64,000 bases of DNA from Flavisericum labens (GTDB taxonomy: Bacteria > Bacteroidota > Bacteroidia > Flavobacteriales > Flavobacteriaceae): the NCBI RefSeq assembly GCF_045446075.1, contig NZ_JBJJBQ010000003.1, forward strand, positions 62,001 through 126,000, written 5' to 3'. Made by a program: the position numbers and the translations under genes. Position 1 is the first letter of the stretch. Every line of letters starts with the position of its first letter. The notes beneath the pieces are model-generated. The model was not told the DNA's origin. It made no database searches and saw only the letters and a list, made by a program, of their open reading frames with translations. Positions 1 to 8,138 of the stretch are shown piece after piece.

Positions 1-192
1 AGAGGCAAAACCAGTGGAAGAGCTGATGATGCCAATGAGTCTATTATAAGAAACCGAATAAAGGAATACTACAGCAAAACAGCCATTTTAAAAGATTATT
101 ATTCTGCACAAAACAAATACCATGGTGTTGATGGTGTTGGCAGTATTGAAGAAATTACCGAGCGTTTGAGCAAGGTAATTGATAAATTGTAG
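1..192 (+). CDS. adk: Adenylate kinase, C-terminal part (cut by window start)
   Basis: Partial gene open to the left edge; the visible 63 codons end at TAG (190-192). The peptide begins RGKTSGRADD and continues DANESIIRNRI, which matches the LID/CORE end of adenylate kinase (GRADD with the arginines that contact phosphates), followed by the C-terminal helix. Adenylate kinase interconverts ATP+AMP and 2 ADP in the cytoplasm. It lies just upstream of a small membrane gene and obgE on the same strand, a common flavobacterial arrangement. Confidence 0.88.
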   Translation, partial: RGKTSGRADDANESIIRNRIKEYYSKTAILKDYYSAQNKYHGVDGVGSIEEITERLSKVIDKL

Positions 193-409
193 CATTTTGG
201 AAATACAAGATTTCAGTTTTGGAATTGGAATATGGCAGGTTATATTGCTATCGGTATTCATTTTGCCATTATTGGCACTTATAAATATTCTTAAGAATCA
301 ATTTAATAGCAACGACAAAATGATTTGGGTTTTGGTCGTGTTGTTTTTGCCTTTTTTTGGGCCAATACTATATTTTATTATCGGTAGACCAAAACGTTTG
401 AAAAAATAA
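179..409 (+). CDS. Small membrane protein with PLDc_N (phospholipase D N-terminal-like) domain
   Basis: About 70 residues with two hydrophobic segments (near residues 15-37 and 49-67) and the ending FGPILYFIIGRPKR, typical of the PLDc_N domain found alone or ahead of cardiolipin-synthase-type enzymes. Alone its function is unknown; it should be an inner-membrane protein. No ATG is available. The TTG at 179 overlaps the adk stop; the in-frame TTG at 197 is an alternative, giving a product starting near EIQDFSFG. It sits between adk and obgE and is probably co-transcribed. Confidence 0.7.
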   Translation: MINCSILEIQDFSFGIGIWQVILLSVFILPLLALINILKNQFNSNDKMIWVLVVLFLPFFGPILYFIIGRPKRLKK

Positions 410-433
410 AGAGTAAAGGTTTAAGAGTGTAGA

Positions 434-468
434 AACTTTTAACTTTTAACTCATAACTTTTAACTTTA
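434..468. repeat. Heptamer tandem repeat (AACTTTT), 5 units
   Basis: Five consecutive 7-nt units, four starting AACTTT and one AACTCAT, fill the short spacer directly ahead of obgE. Period and phase are exact. Similar 7-nt-period tracts with other unit sequences occur at 44477-44559 and 45068-45164. Confidence 0.8.
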
Positions 469-471
469 TTT

Positions 472-1470
472 ATGACCGAAGGAAATTTTGTCGATTACGT
501 AAAAATGTTTGTTTCTTCTGGAAACGGAGGTAAAGGTTCTATGCATTTACACCGCGAAAAATACATTGCCAAAGGAGGTCCTGATGGCGGTGATGGTGGT
601 CGTGGTGGACATGTTATTGTAAGAGGCAATGAAAATCTTTGGACGCTTCTGCATCTTAAATTTAAAAAGCATGTACGTGCTGGGCATGGTGAACACGGCA
701 GTAGTAACCGAAGCTTTGGTGCTGATGGCGAAGATGTATACATAGATGTTCCTTTAGGAACTGTGGTGCGCGATACCGAAACGAACCAAATACTTTTTGA
801 AATTACCGAAGAGGGAGAAGAAATAGTTTTAGCAGAAGGTGGTAAAGGGGGGTTAGGAAACTGGCATTTTAAATCGTCAACGAATCAAACACCTCGATAC
901 GCCCAACCGGGTATTCCTTTGGAAGAGAAATACGTAACCATGGAGCTTAAGGTATTGGCTGATGTAGGTCTTGTTGGTTTTCCAAATGCAGGGAAATCTA
1001 CATTATTATCGGTGGTGACTTCTGCAAAACCTAAAATTGCCGATTACGAATTTACAACCCTAAAACCCAATTTAGGTATTGTTAAATATCGTGATTTTCA
1101 GACCTTCGTAATGGCCGATATTCCTGGGATTATTGAAGGAGCGGCAGAAGGAAAAGGTTTGGGGCATTACTTTTTACGTCATATTGAACGTAATTCCATT
1201 TTACTATTTATGATACCTGCAGATGCAGATGATATTAAAAAACAGTACGATATTTTATTAGATGAGTTACGTCGTTACAATCCTGAAATGTTGGACAAAG
1301 AGCGCATTATTGCCATTTCAAAAAGTGATATGCTCGATGACGAGCTGAAGGCTGAAATGAAAATGGAATTGGATAACGAATTGCCTATACCGTATCTGTT
1401 TATTTCGTCTGTAGCCCAAAAAGGTATTACTGAATTAAAAGATAAACTTTGGAAAATGTTGAATGATTGA
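472..1470 (+). CDS. obgE: GTPase ObgE/CgtA
   Basis: 332 residues, normal for the short Obg form without a C-terminal extension. The glycine-rich Obg fold occupies about residues 3-158 (GNGGKGS, GGPDGGDGGRGG). The G domain follows with G1 GFPNAGKST, G2 around FTTLKP, G3 DIPG, and a G4-like SKSD. Obg is a ribosome-associated GTPase of large-subunit assembly and stress signalling. Its ATG follows the heptamer tract, and the gene is probably co-transcribed with adk. It faces a minus-strand gene across a 177-nt gap. Confidence 0.96.
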   Translation: MTEGNFVDYVKMFVSSGNGGKGSMHLHREKYIAKGGPDGGDGGRGGHVIVRGNENLWTLLHLKFKKHVRAGHGEHGSSNRSFGADGEDVYIDVPLGTVVRDTETNQILFEITEEGEEIVLAEGGKGGLGNWHFKSSTNQTPRYAQPGIPLEEKYVTMELKVLADVGLVGFPNAGKSTLLSVVTSAKPKIADYEFTTLKPNLGIVKYRDFQTFVMADIPGIIEGAAEGKGLGHYFLRHIERNSILLFMIPADADDIKKQYDILLDELRRYNPEMLDKERIIAISKSDMLDDELKAEMKMELDNELPIPYLFISSVAQKGITELKDKLWKMLND

Positions 1471-1572
1471 TTTTTAGAATTTTAATCATAAGATTGCTAC
1501 ATTTTGACTCCCCTAAGTGCGGGCTCTTTATCGCTGTTCGGCGTTACAAATGATTTTTTGTTTTAAATAACC

Positions 1573-1601
1573 GTCATTCTGAGCGATAGCGAAAGAATCT
1601 G
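1573..1601. repeat. Dispersed palindromic element (GTCATTCTGA...AGAATCTG)
   Basis: Imperfect inverted repeat with ATTCT (1576-1580) facing AGAAT (1594-1598) around GAGCGATAGCGAA. It lies between the convergent obgE and the next gene. Related copies are at 6671-6694 and 33877-33900. This motif type is, to my knowledge, common between genes of Flavobacteriia. Confidence 0.6.
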
Positions 1602-1647
1602 TTTAACAGGAATTTCAGACTTTTAATATGGTTTAGCAGATATCAGT

Positions 1648-2523
1648 TTAAAATTTAATGTTAAGCTCCTTTTGCTTTACGCCTTCATCAGTATTGTATT
1701 CATAAATCCAGTTGTCACCCTGTTTATAGATAACAGCATTTTCGCCCTCAACTAAAAATAAATTTTCTTGTCCTGTTTTTTTGATTTTATAAACCACTTT
1801 TGGCGTGGTGTCAATCAATTGAAAACCATTTTCAGTTTTCTGGGCGTATAAAACGGGAGCCAAAGAGATTTTCAGTTTTATTTCTGAGCCTTTTTGGTTT
1901 CTAGATTCAACCATTTCCATGATTTCTTTTTGCTTTTTTTGGCTCATAGCAGCATTCACTTCTTCTGAGCTTTCAATTTTGGCAGCTCCTTTTAGTTTTT
2001 TAATTTCTTGCTTGAGTTGTTCAATTTCGGCTGCTGTTTCATTTTTTGCGGGAGCTTCAGTTGCTGACATTGATGGACTGTTTTCAATCGGTTTATAGTT
2101 GTAATCGAGTGCTTCAATAGATTCAAAGGCATCCCTCAAAGCTAAATTATAGGCGCTTTTGTAATCTTTCTCGCGGCTTTCCCCGATTTTAGATGTAAAT
2201 ACAGCTTGGCCATTGCAATCTTTAAGTGTTAAGATGAGCTTTGTTTTGAACAGTCCTGATTCTTTAATAAGATCAGAGTTTAAAGCCAAACAACGGTTTC
2301 GAATTAAATCTTCCGGATAATCGCTTCCTTCCATAAAAGCTTCAAAGCCATGTTTATTAAATAAAAACTGGGTTAATGCATTTAATTGATACTGGTTCGC
2401 TTCTTTTAAGAAATTATAACTTCTCGGTACAATAATGTATTTGTAATTGTTAATGGAATTTTGTGAAAATACTGCGGTAGCAATTAAGCCCGCAATTAGA
2501 AATGTGAGAAACTTGGTATTCAT
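1648..2523 (-). CDS. Exported coiled-coil protein of unknown function
   Basis: 291 residues. It begins with a signal peptide (hydrophobic residues 4-20, cleavage likely after AVFSQ), so it should be periplasmic or outer-membrane associated. Residues about 25-150 form a mixed region; about 155-215 is a charged, coiled-coil-prone stretch rich in E/K/Q; the C-terminus (about 215-291) looks like beta structure (KISLAPVLYAQ, VVYKIKKTG). I do not recognise a named family. It is a single gene facing obgE, with a plausible promoter upstream. Confidence 0.75.
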   Translation of the reverse strand: MNTKFLTFLIAGLIATAVFSQNSINNYKYIIVPRSYNFLKEANQYQLNALTQFLFNKHGFEAFMEGSDYPEDLIRNRCLALNSDLIKESGLFKTKLILTLKDCNGQAVFTSKIGESREKDYKSAYNLALRDAFESIEALDYNYKPIENSPSMSATEAPAKNETAAEIEQLKQEIKKLKGAAKIESSEEVNAAMSQKKQKEIMEMVESRNQKGSEIKLKISLAPVLYAQKTENGFQLIDTTPKVVYKIKKTGQENLFLVEGENAVIYKQGDNWIYEYNTDEGVKQKELNIKF

Positions 2524-2547
2524 TTTTTTAATTAAGTTTTTAAAATG

Positions 2548-2579
2548 TAAAGTTACATTAATGCATCCTTGATAGGCAA
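2548..2579 (-). promoter_or_regulatory. Candidate promoter for the exported coiled-coil gene
   Basis: Read on the minus strand: TTG (2579-2577), a 21-nt spacer, then TAACTTTA (2555-2548), one base from the Bacteroidota -7 consensus TAnnTTTG. It ends about 25 nt before the ATG. Confidence 0.35.
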
Positions 2580-2592
2580 CACAATATACAAC

Positions 2593-3285
2593 TTACAAAT
2601 ATTTCTTTAATTGTATAAGATTATTGATTTTTTTAACGCCATTTTCAATAGTGGCACTGTTGCACAAATCAAAATGCACAACATCCATACCAATGTGTTG
2701 CGCTCCCAAAATATCGGCTTCAAAATTATCGCCAACCATAATACTATTTTGGGCATTGGCTTTAGCTTGTTGTAGGGCGTATTTAAATATTTTAGGGTTG
2801 GGTTTTTTTACACCTGCATTTTCTGAATTGGTAACCGTTTTAAAATAAGTGATGATTTTAGCTTTGCTCAATTTTGTATTTTGTACCTCGTCAAACCCGT
2901 TGGTAATGATATGTAAATTGTAATTTAAACTTAAATAGTCCAGAATTTCGAACGTATTTTCAAATAAATGGTTAAAACTGGTTAAATGGGAGATATAGTC
3001 ATTTGAAAGTTTTTCGATTAAATAGTCTTCAACTGAAAAACCAACAGCCTGGAACGTATCATTTAGTCTGGCAAATCGAAGTGTATTTTTTACAATCTTT
3101 TCTTCTCGGTAAAGTTTCCAATATTTAAGGTTGATGGGTTCATAATGATGTAAAAATGCCTCGATATCTAATTCAATTTTATTGATTTGGAATATTTTTT
3201 TAAATGCCAAAGCAGAATTTTTATCAAAATCCCAAAGCGTATGGTCCAAGTCGAAAAAAATATCGGTTATGTCGTTAGTTTTCAT
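2593..3285 (-). CDS. HAD-family hydrolase, YjjG-type pyrimidine 5'-nucleotidase
   Basis: 230 residues. HAD motif I is FFDLDHTLWDFD near the N-terminus, motif II is around IITNGF, motif III is the lysine in GVKKPNPKIF, and motif IV is MVGDNFEADILGA. The order, length and DHTLWDFD signature match YjjG-like nucleotidases, which clear non-canonical pyrimidine nucleotides. The start overlaps the end of the upstream gene by 11 nt, so the two are translationally linked. Exact substrate is not determinable. Confidence 0.85.
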   Translation of the reverse strand: MKTNDITDIFFDLDHTLWDFDKNSALAFKKIFQINKIELDIEAFLHHYEPINLKYWKLYREEKIVKNTLRFARLNDTFQAVGFSVEDYLIEKLSNDYISHLTSFNHLFENTFEILDYLSLNYNLHIITNGFDEVQNTKLSKAKIITYFKTVTNSENAGVKKPNPKIFKYALQQAKANAQNSIMVGDNFEADILGAQHIGMDVVHFDLCNSATIENGVKKINNLIQLKKYL

Positions 3286-4576
3286 TTGATGAATCCAATA
3301 TCATGTTAAACAACTCTTTAAAACCTTCCCAACGGTTATGGTAACTAAAAGTGTAATTGTGAAATATGGGTACAAATAAACCGTTAACCTGTTTTATTTC
3401 TTGAATTAAGGCTTTCAATACCTGCTTTTTATCGAGTAAAGACCGGTGTTTTAAAAGTGCATAATCCATAACATGGTAAGGTACAATTTTGAGAGGTGTT
3501 TGCACTTCATAGTCTAAATCGTAAAACAAAAACGGTGTACAGGTACCGGCTCTAAAACCGATATGGTTTATATAACCCATGGTGTAATCTTTCTTCACTT
3601 CCAATGAAATCAGGTTTCTGTAAGATTCTGGTAGGTTAAGCTTGGAAAATGATTGCCTTGAAGCTTCAAGATTGGTATTCATAATCTCTTCCATTCTTAA
3701 TTTTTCTTTTTTTAAGATGGACAACTTTTCAATGGCGAAATAGGAAGTTTTAAGACCAACATCGCAATAGTCGCCAATATGCTTGATAAGAGAAGCATAT
3801 TTTTTTTTGTTAGGATTTATGCCTTTATCGTAAGTAGTATAATCCCCAATTAAAAAGAAAAACAGAAACTTATAAGTGCTAGTTTTTTGCCTGTTAATAA
3901 TGTATTTAAATGTGTCGTGCGGATCATGTTTAAAGCCTAAAACAACGGCAAAACGGGTGTACAAGTTTTTTATTCTAAGCTTGAGCAAGTCTTTAATAGT
4001 GCCACCCATTGACCTCATGATGCCTTTTAACTTGTATTTGTAGGCCGCTGGCACATCAATTATGGGCTGGATGCTGTATGTTTTAAAAGGAAACTTAAAT
4101 TCTGGAAATTGCTTTTCCAGAGCAGATTTAAACTTATAAGCCCAAATATCTACAACGGGCTGGTGTAAAAAGCCTTCATTATAAGCTAAGCTTTCGGTAG
4201 CTGTAAACCTACCATATTCATCTTTTAAATGCGGAAGATATTCTTCATAGCGCGATAAAAGATAAAATGAAGCCGAAAAAATATCAAAAGGAATAGCGCT
4301 TTTTTCACCAATATAAAAGAAGCATTTGGTGTTTTCCCATTCGTGAATGTGAATTTCAATATCGTTCAACCCCTGTTCAAATAAAATATCGTGGCTTTTT
4401 ACAAAAAACTCGTTACCGAGTTGTTTGTTTGTATAAGACATTTTTAGACTATCATGCGCAATAAAAACTTCAATTTGGGTGGTGAAATTAACTTCAATAC
4501 CCAAAACTCTCTTACATATATGTCTAAAAACATACTTTAAACGTGGCGATATTTTTTGGGTGTAAACTAATAGCAT
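3275..4576 (-). CDS. Polysaccharide deacetylase-like protein (DUF7033 type)
   Basis: 433 residues, no signal peptide. The N-terminal part (about 1-130) matches what is known as DUF7033, followed by a NodB-like deacetylase barrel: PIIDVPAAYKYK replaces the usual catalytic-Asp strand, and later parts include IGFRAGTCTPF and FVPIFHNYTF. Such proteins are common in Bacteroidota beside cell-surface or housekeeping genes, but the reaction is unproven. The ATG shares one base with the radC stop (TAATG), and the gene overlaps the HAD gene downstream, so radC, this gene and the nucleotidase form one minus-strand operon. Confidence 0.75.
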   Translation of the reverse strand: MLLVYTQKISPRLKYVFRHICKRVLGIEVNFTTQIEVFIAHDSLKMSYTNKQLGNEFFVKSHDILFEQGLNDIEIHIHEWENTKCFFYIGEKSAIPFDIFSASFYLLSRYEEYLPHLKDEYGRFTATESLAYNEGFLHQPVVDIWAYKFKSALEKQFPEFKFPFKTYSIQPIIDVPAAYKYKLKGIMRSMGGTIKDLLKLRIKNLYTRFAVVLGFKHDPHDTFKYIINRQKTSTYKFLFFFLIGDYTTYDKGINPNKKKYASLIKHIGDYCDVGLKTSYFAIEKLSILKKEKLRMEEIMNTNLEASRQSFSKLNLPESYRNLISLEVKKDYTMGYINHIGFRAGTCTPFLFYDLDYEVQTPLKIVPYHVMDYALLKHRSLLDKKQVLKALIQEIKQVNGLFVPIFHNYTFSYHNRWEGFKELFNMILDSSNEN

Positions 4577-5274
4577 TATAAAATGACTTCATCAGCAAAA
4601 CTAAAGTATGCTTTTTCGGTTACAATAAGGTGGTCTAATACTTTAATATCTATACTTTGGGCGGCCAATTTTAATTTTCGGGTGATTTGTTTATCGGCCT
4701 CACTTGGTTTTAAAGTTCCCGATGGATGGTTATGCGCCAAAATTAAACCTGTTGCACCAACTTCCAAAGCGTTTTTAAGTACCAATCTAACATCAACCAA
4801 AGTACCTGTAATGCCTCCTTTACTCAGTTGGTTTTTTTGGATGACCTTATTGGAATTATTTAAATAAATAATCCAAAACTCTTCGTGTTCCAATTCGCCG
4901 ATAACGGGCTGCATAAGTTCAAAAACATCATGGCTGGAGGTGATTTTTTTCTTTTGTAAAGCTTCTTCGCCACGTCTTCTTCGTCCCAATTCCAATGCTG
5001 CGGCAATACTTATGGCTTTGGCTTCACCAATCCCTTTAAACTCCATAAGTTGTTTGATGGAAAGCTTTCCCAGTTGGCTCAAATTATTGTCGGCACTGGC
5101 TAAGATTCGTTTACATAAGGCCACAGCACTTTCGTCTTTATTTCCTGAGCCTATTAAAATGGCAACCAGTTCGGCGTCACTTAAAGAAGCCCTGCCCTTG
5201 TAAAGGAGTTTTTCGCGAGGCTGGTCGTCTTGGTTCCAGTTTTTTATTGAAAAAGAAGGTTTTTTTTCTGTCAC
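4576..5274 (-). CDS. radC: RadC family JAB-domain protein
   Basis: 232 residues, the usual RadC length. The N-terminal helix-hairpin-helix region contains LIGSGN and FKGIGEAKA; the C-terminal JAB/MPN domain has the metal motif HNHPSG followed by the downstream Asp in EADKQ. The historical link to DNA repair is disputed, and the biochemical role is unclear. The start codon appears to be GTG (5272-5274), since no ATG precedes the conserved SIKNWNQDDQPREKL. It is the first gene of a three-gene operon and diverges from the dienelactone hydrolase gene. Confidence 0.92.
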   Translation of the reverse strand: MTEKKPSFSIKNWNQDDQPREKLLYKGRASLSDAELVAILIGSGNKDESAVALCKRILASADNNLSQLGKLSIKQLMEFKGIGEAKAISIAAALELGRRRRGEEALQKKKITSSHDVFELMQPVIGELEHEEFWIIYLNNSNKVIQKNQLSKGGITGTLVDVRLVLKNALEVGATGLILAHNHPSGTLKPSEADKQITRKLKLAAQSIDIKVLDHLIVTEKAYFSFADEVIL

Positions 5275-5323
5275 GCACTAAAGATAAATATTGTAAATTA
5301 CAGTAGCAATAAAAACCAATATT

Positions 5324-6211
5324 ATGAAGCCATTAAAAAAAGAGGATATTAGCCAAGATGTGTTCGATTTGTACGATGATTACGCCCACAACAAAATAGA
5401 TCGGCGTAAGTTTATTGAAAAATTATCGCTTTATGCCATTGGTGGTATTACGGTGTCGTCCTTGCTTAGCTTTGTTAGCCCTAATTATTTGGATAACCTT
5501 ATGGTTAAACCTAATGATAATCGAATAGATTCTGAATATATAACTTACGAGTCTCCAAAAGGTGGGGGTACTATTAAGGGCTTGTTGTCGAAACCAAAAG
5601 ATGCCAAGGGCAAGCTGCCTGGGGTTGTTGTGGTACATGAAAACAGAGGGTTAAATCCGTACATTGAAGACGTAGGCAGACGTACTGCACTAGAAGGTTT
5701 TATTTCTTTGGCTCCAGATGCTCTAACTCCATTGGGCGGTTATCCGGGCAATGACGACGATGGCCGAACCTTGCAACGTCAACGCGATAGAAATGAGATG
5801 CTTGAAGACTTTATTGCGGCTTTTGAGTATTTAAAAAACCACGATGATTGTAATGAAAATATTGGAGTTGTTGGCTTTTGCTTTGGCGGATGGATATCGA
5901 ATATGATGGCTGTAAACATTCCAGATTTAAAAGCAGCAGTGCCGTTTTATGGTGGGCAACCTTCGGCAGAAGAAACGGCTAAAATAAAAGCTCCTTTGCT
6001 ATTGCAATTTGCAGAGTTGGATAAACGTGTAAATGCTGGTTGGCCAGATTACGAAGTAGCTTTAAAAGCAAATAACATAGAGCATACTGCCTATTTTTAC
6101 GAGGGTGTAAACCACGGATTTCATAATAATACGACGCCTCGATATGATGAAGAAGCAGCCACTTTAGCTTGGGAACGTACGATTGCTTTTTTTAAGGAGA
6201 AGTTGCGATAA
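5324..6211 (+). CDS. Exported dienelactone hydrolase family protein
   Basis: 295 residues. An alpha/beta hydrolase with nucleophile Cys186 in GFCFGG, an acidic residue in the AELDKRV region and His264 in GVNHGFHN, the Cys-Asp-His triad of dienelactone hydrolases. The N-terminus carries DRRKFIEKLSLYAIGG plus a hydrophobic stretch, resembling a twin-arginine (Tat) signal or membrane anchor placed about 27 residues in. Substrate unknown; aromatic degradation genes are absent nearby, so it may act on other esters or lactones. It overlaps nothing but is followed one base later by the DUF2200 gene. Confidence 0.85.
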   Translation: MKPLKKEDISQDVFDLYDDYAHNKIDRRKFIEKLSLYAIGGITVSSLLSFVSPNYLDNLMVKPNDNRIDSEYITYESPKGGGTIKGLLSKPKDAKGKLPGVVVVHENRGLNPYIEDVGRRTALEGFISLAPDALTPLGGYPGNDDDGRTLQRQRDRNEMLEDFIAAFEYLKNHDDCNENIGVVGFCFGGWISNMMAVNIPDLKAAVPFYGGQPSAEETAKIKAPLLLQFAELDKRVNAGWPDYEVALKANNIEHTAYFYEGVNHGFHNNTTPRYDEEAATLAWERTIAFFKEKLR

Positions 6212-6212
6212 A

Positions 6213-6578
6213 ATGAAACCAACCCCTGAACACAATGCTAGAATGGCGAAAATGACATTTTCATCGGTATATCCGCATTATGTTATGAAAGTTGAAAAGA
6301 AGAATAGAACCAAAGAAGAGCTGCATCAAGTTATTGAATGGCTTACGGGGTTTGATAGCAATAAAATAAAAGAACTTATTGAGGAAAAGGTAACTTTCGA
6401 AACTTTCTTTAAAAAAGCAAAGTTGAACCCCAATGCACACCTCATTAGAGGAGTTATTTGTGGCTACCGAATTGAAGATATTGAAAATGAATTAACAAAA
6501 GAAGTTAGGTGTTTAGATAAGTTGGTTGACGAGTTAGCCAAAGGTAGAAAGATGGAGAAGATTCTGCGGAAGGGATGA
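6213..6578 (+). CDS. DUF2200 family protein
   Basis: 121 residues from the ATG at 6213, one base after the hydrolase stop. The conserved features YPHYVMKVEKK, WLTGFD, LIRGVICGYR and LDKLVDELAKGRKMEKILR match DUF2200, a small cytoplasmic family of unknown function. An upstream in-frame start at 6183 lies inside the hydrolase gene and adds residues foreign to the family, so it is rejected. Confidence 0.85.
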   Translation: MKPTPEHNARMAKMTFSSVYPHYVMKVEKKNRTKEELHQVIEWLTGFDSNKIKELIEEKVTFETFFKKAKLNPNAHLIRGVICGYRIEDIENELTKEVRCLDKLVDELAKGRKMEKILRKG

Positions 6579-6670
6579 AATTCTGGGTTTAATGAATCAC
6601 ACATTATTATTCGATAATACTCAGTGTTCATGACTGTGGGAATCTGCAAAAATAAACTTTCTAAGATGAG

Positions 6671-6694
6671 ATTCTGAAACAAGTTCAGAATGAC
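6671..6694. repeat. Dispersed palindromic element (second copy)
   Basis: ATTCTGAA (6671-6678), a 5-nt loop, then TTCAGAAT (6684-6691): an 8-bp perfect stem. On the minus strand it reads GTCATTCTGAACTTG and ends AGAATCT, the same outer sequence as the copy at 1573-1601. It lies between the convergent DUF2200 and mpl genes and might also help end transcription, although no T tract follows. Confidence 0.6.
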
Positions 6695-6699
6695 AAAGC

Positions 6700-8055
6700 T
6701 TATCTGATTAAACCCTTAACCTCGTCAAAATCCAAACCACCATAATTTCCGGAACTCATTAAAAGCAAGGCTTTATTGTCGAAATTTTGTTCAAAAAGGA
6801 AAGCTTTAAAATCGTCTGGGTTGGTGTAGATAATTAAATCGTCTTGCTGAAACGCATTGGCAATTTGCTCGTGGGTGACTTCTTCCAGTTTTTTAATTTC
6901 CACAGCATGTGGCGAGTAAAACACTACGGCAACATCGGCAGCATCGAGTGAACCTTTGTACTCTTTTAAAAATTCAGCATTTAAACTACTATAGGTATGC
7001 AATTCCAAACAAGCTACTAAGGAGCGGTTACTGTATTGCTCCTTTACCGCTTTTGTTGTGGCTTCCACTTTACTTGGTGAATGGGCAAAATCTTTATAGG
7101 CGACACTGTTTTTACTTTCGGCAATTTTTTCAAGACGTTTACTGGCCCCTTTAAATGTTGCAATAGCTTCGTAAAAGTCATCTTCGTCAATGCCCATGTG
7201 TTGGCAAATCCATTTAGCACCAGCCAAATTATTGAGATTGTGCGCACCAAAAATTTCAATCGGCAGCGGGCCTTCTCGTGTTTCTAAAAGCGTTTCGCCG
7301 TTTTCAACCGTATATTCAGGAGTTCGATAAGCAATTTTTCTAATGGTATTTTCGCTGGCTTCAACCACACATTTCACTTCGGGGTCTTCTTCGTTATAAT
7401 TTATGTTGCCGCCACTAACAATCGAATCGACAAATATGCTAAACTGCTCCACATAGTTTTCGTAAGTGGGGAATACGTTTATGTGATCCCAAGCTATACC
7501 GCTTATTAAGGCAATATTGGGTTTGTACAAGTGGAATTTCGGTCGCCTATCGATAGGCGAACTCAAATATTCATCGCCTTCCAAAACCATAAAATCGTTG
7601 TGTTCGGTCAGTTTTACCATCACATCAAAACCTTCCAATTGTGCGCCAACCATATAGTCTACATCACGGTCGTGATAGTGCATCACATGCAAAATCATGG
7701 AGGTTATGGTTGTCTTTCCATGGCTTCCACCAATAACCACTCGGGTTTTGTTTTTAGCTTGTTCGTACAAAAACTCAGGATACGAGTAGATTTTAACACC
7801 TAATTCTTGAGCTTTCAATAGTTCTGGGTTGTCTGCTTTGGCATGCATTCCCAAAACAATCGCATCTAGGTTTTTAGTGATTTTTTCGGGAAACCAACCA
7901 AATTGCTTAGGTAATAAGCCCTTGGCTTCCAATCGCGATTTCGAAGGTTCGAAAATCGTATCGTCGCTACCTGTTACTTGATATCCTTTATTATGTAAAG
8001 CCAGTGCCAAATTGTGCATAGCGGCACCACCAATGGCTATAAAATGTACGTTCAT
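6700..8055 (-). CDS. mpl: UDP-N-acetylmuramate:L-Ala-gamma-D-Glu-meso-DAP ligase (Mur ligase family)
   Basis: 451 residues, the length of Mpl. N-terminal MurC-like nucleotide fold FIAIGGAAMHNLA, ATP-binding loop GGSHGKTTITSM, central residues such as LEGDEYLSSPIDRRPKF, and a C-terminal domain with KDFAHSPSKVEATTKA. The AMHNLA and DRRPKF features point to Mpl rather than MurC. Mpl attaches recovered tripeptide to UDP-MurNAc in cytoplasmic peptidoglycan recycling. Flavobacterial copies are often annotated simply as peptidoglycan synthetase. Single gene on the minus strand. Confidence 0.88.
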   Translation of the reverse strand: MNVHFIAIGGAAMHNLALALHNKGYQVTGSDDTIFEPSKSRLEAKGLLPKQFGWFPEKITKNLDAIVLGMHAKADNPELLKAQELGVKIYSYPEFLYEQAKNKTRVVIGGSHGKTTITSMILHVMHYHDRDVDYMVGAQLEGFDVMVKLTEHNDFMVLEGDEYLSSPIDRRPKFHLYKPNIALISGIAWDHINVFPTYENYVEQFSIFVDSIVSGGNINYNEEDPEVKCVVEASENTIRKIAYRTPEYTVENGETLLETREGPLPIEIFGAHNLNNLAGAKWICQHMGIDEDDFYEAIATFKGASKRLEKIAESKNSVAYKDFAHSPSKVEATTKAVKEQYSNRSLVACLELHTYSSLNAEFLKEYKGSLDAADVAVVFYSPHAVEIKKLEEVTHEQIANAFQQDDLIIYTNPDDFKAFLFEQNFDNKALLLMSSGNYGGLDFDEVKGLIR

Positions 8056-8138
8056 AAACTAAATTTGTAGATGGTAAAGATACTGATTGAATAATTTTTA
8101 GTAAAAGTTAAAGCCTTTTTATTTCAGTTGGTATTTTA

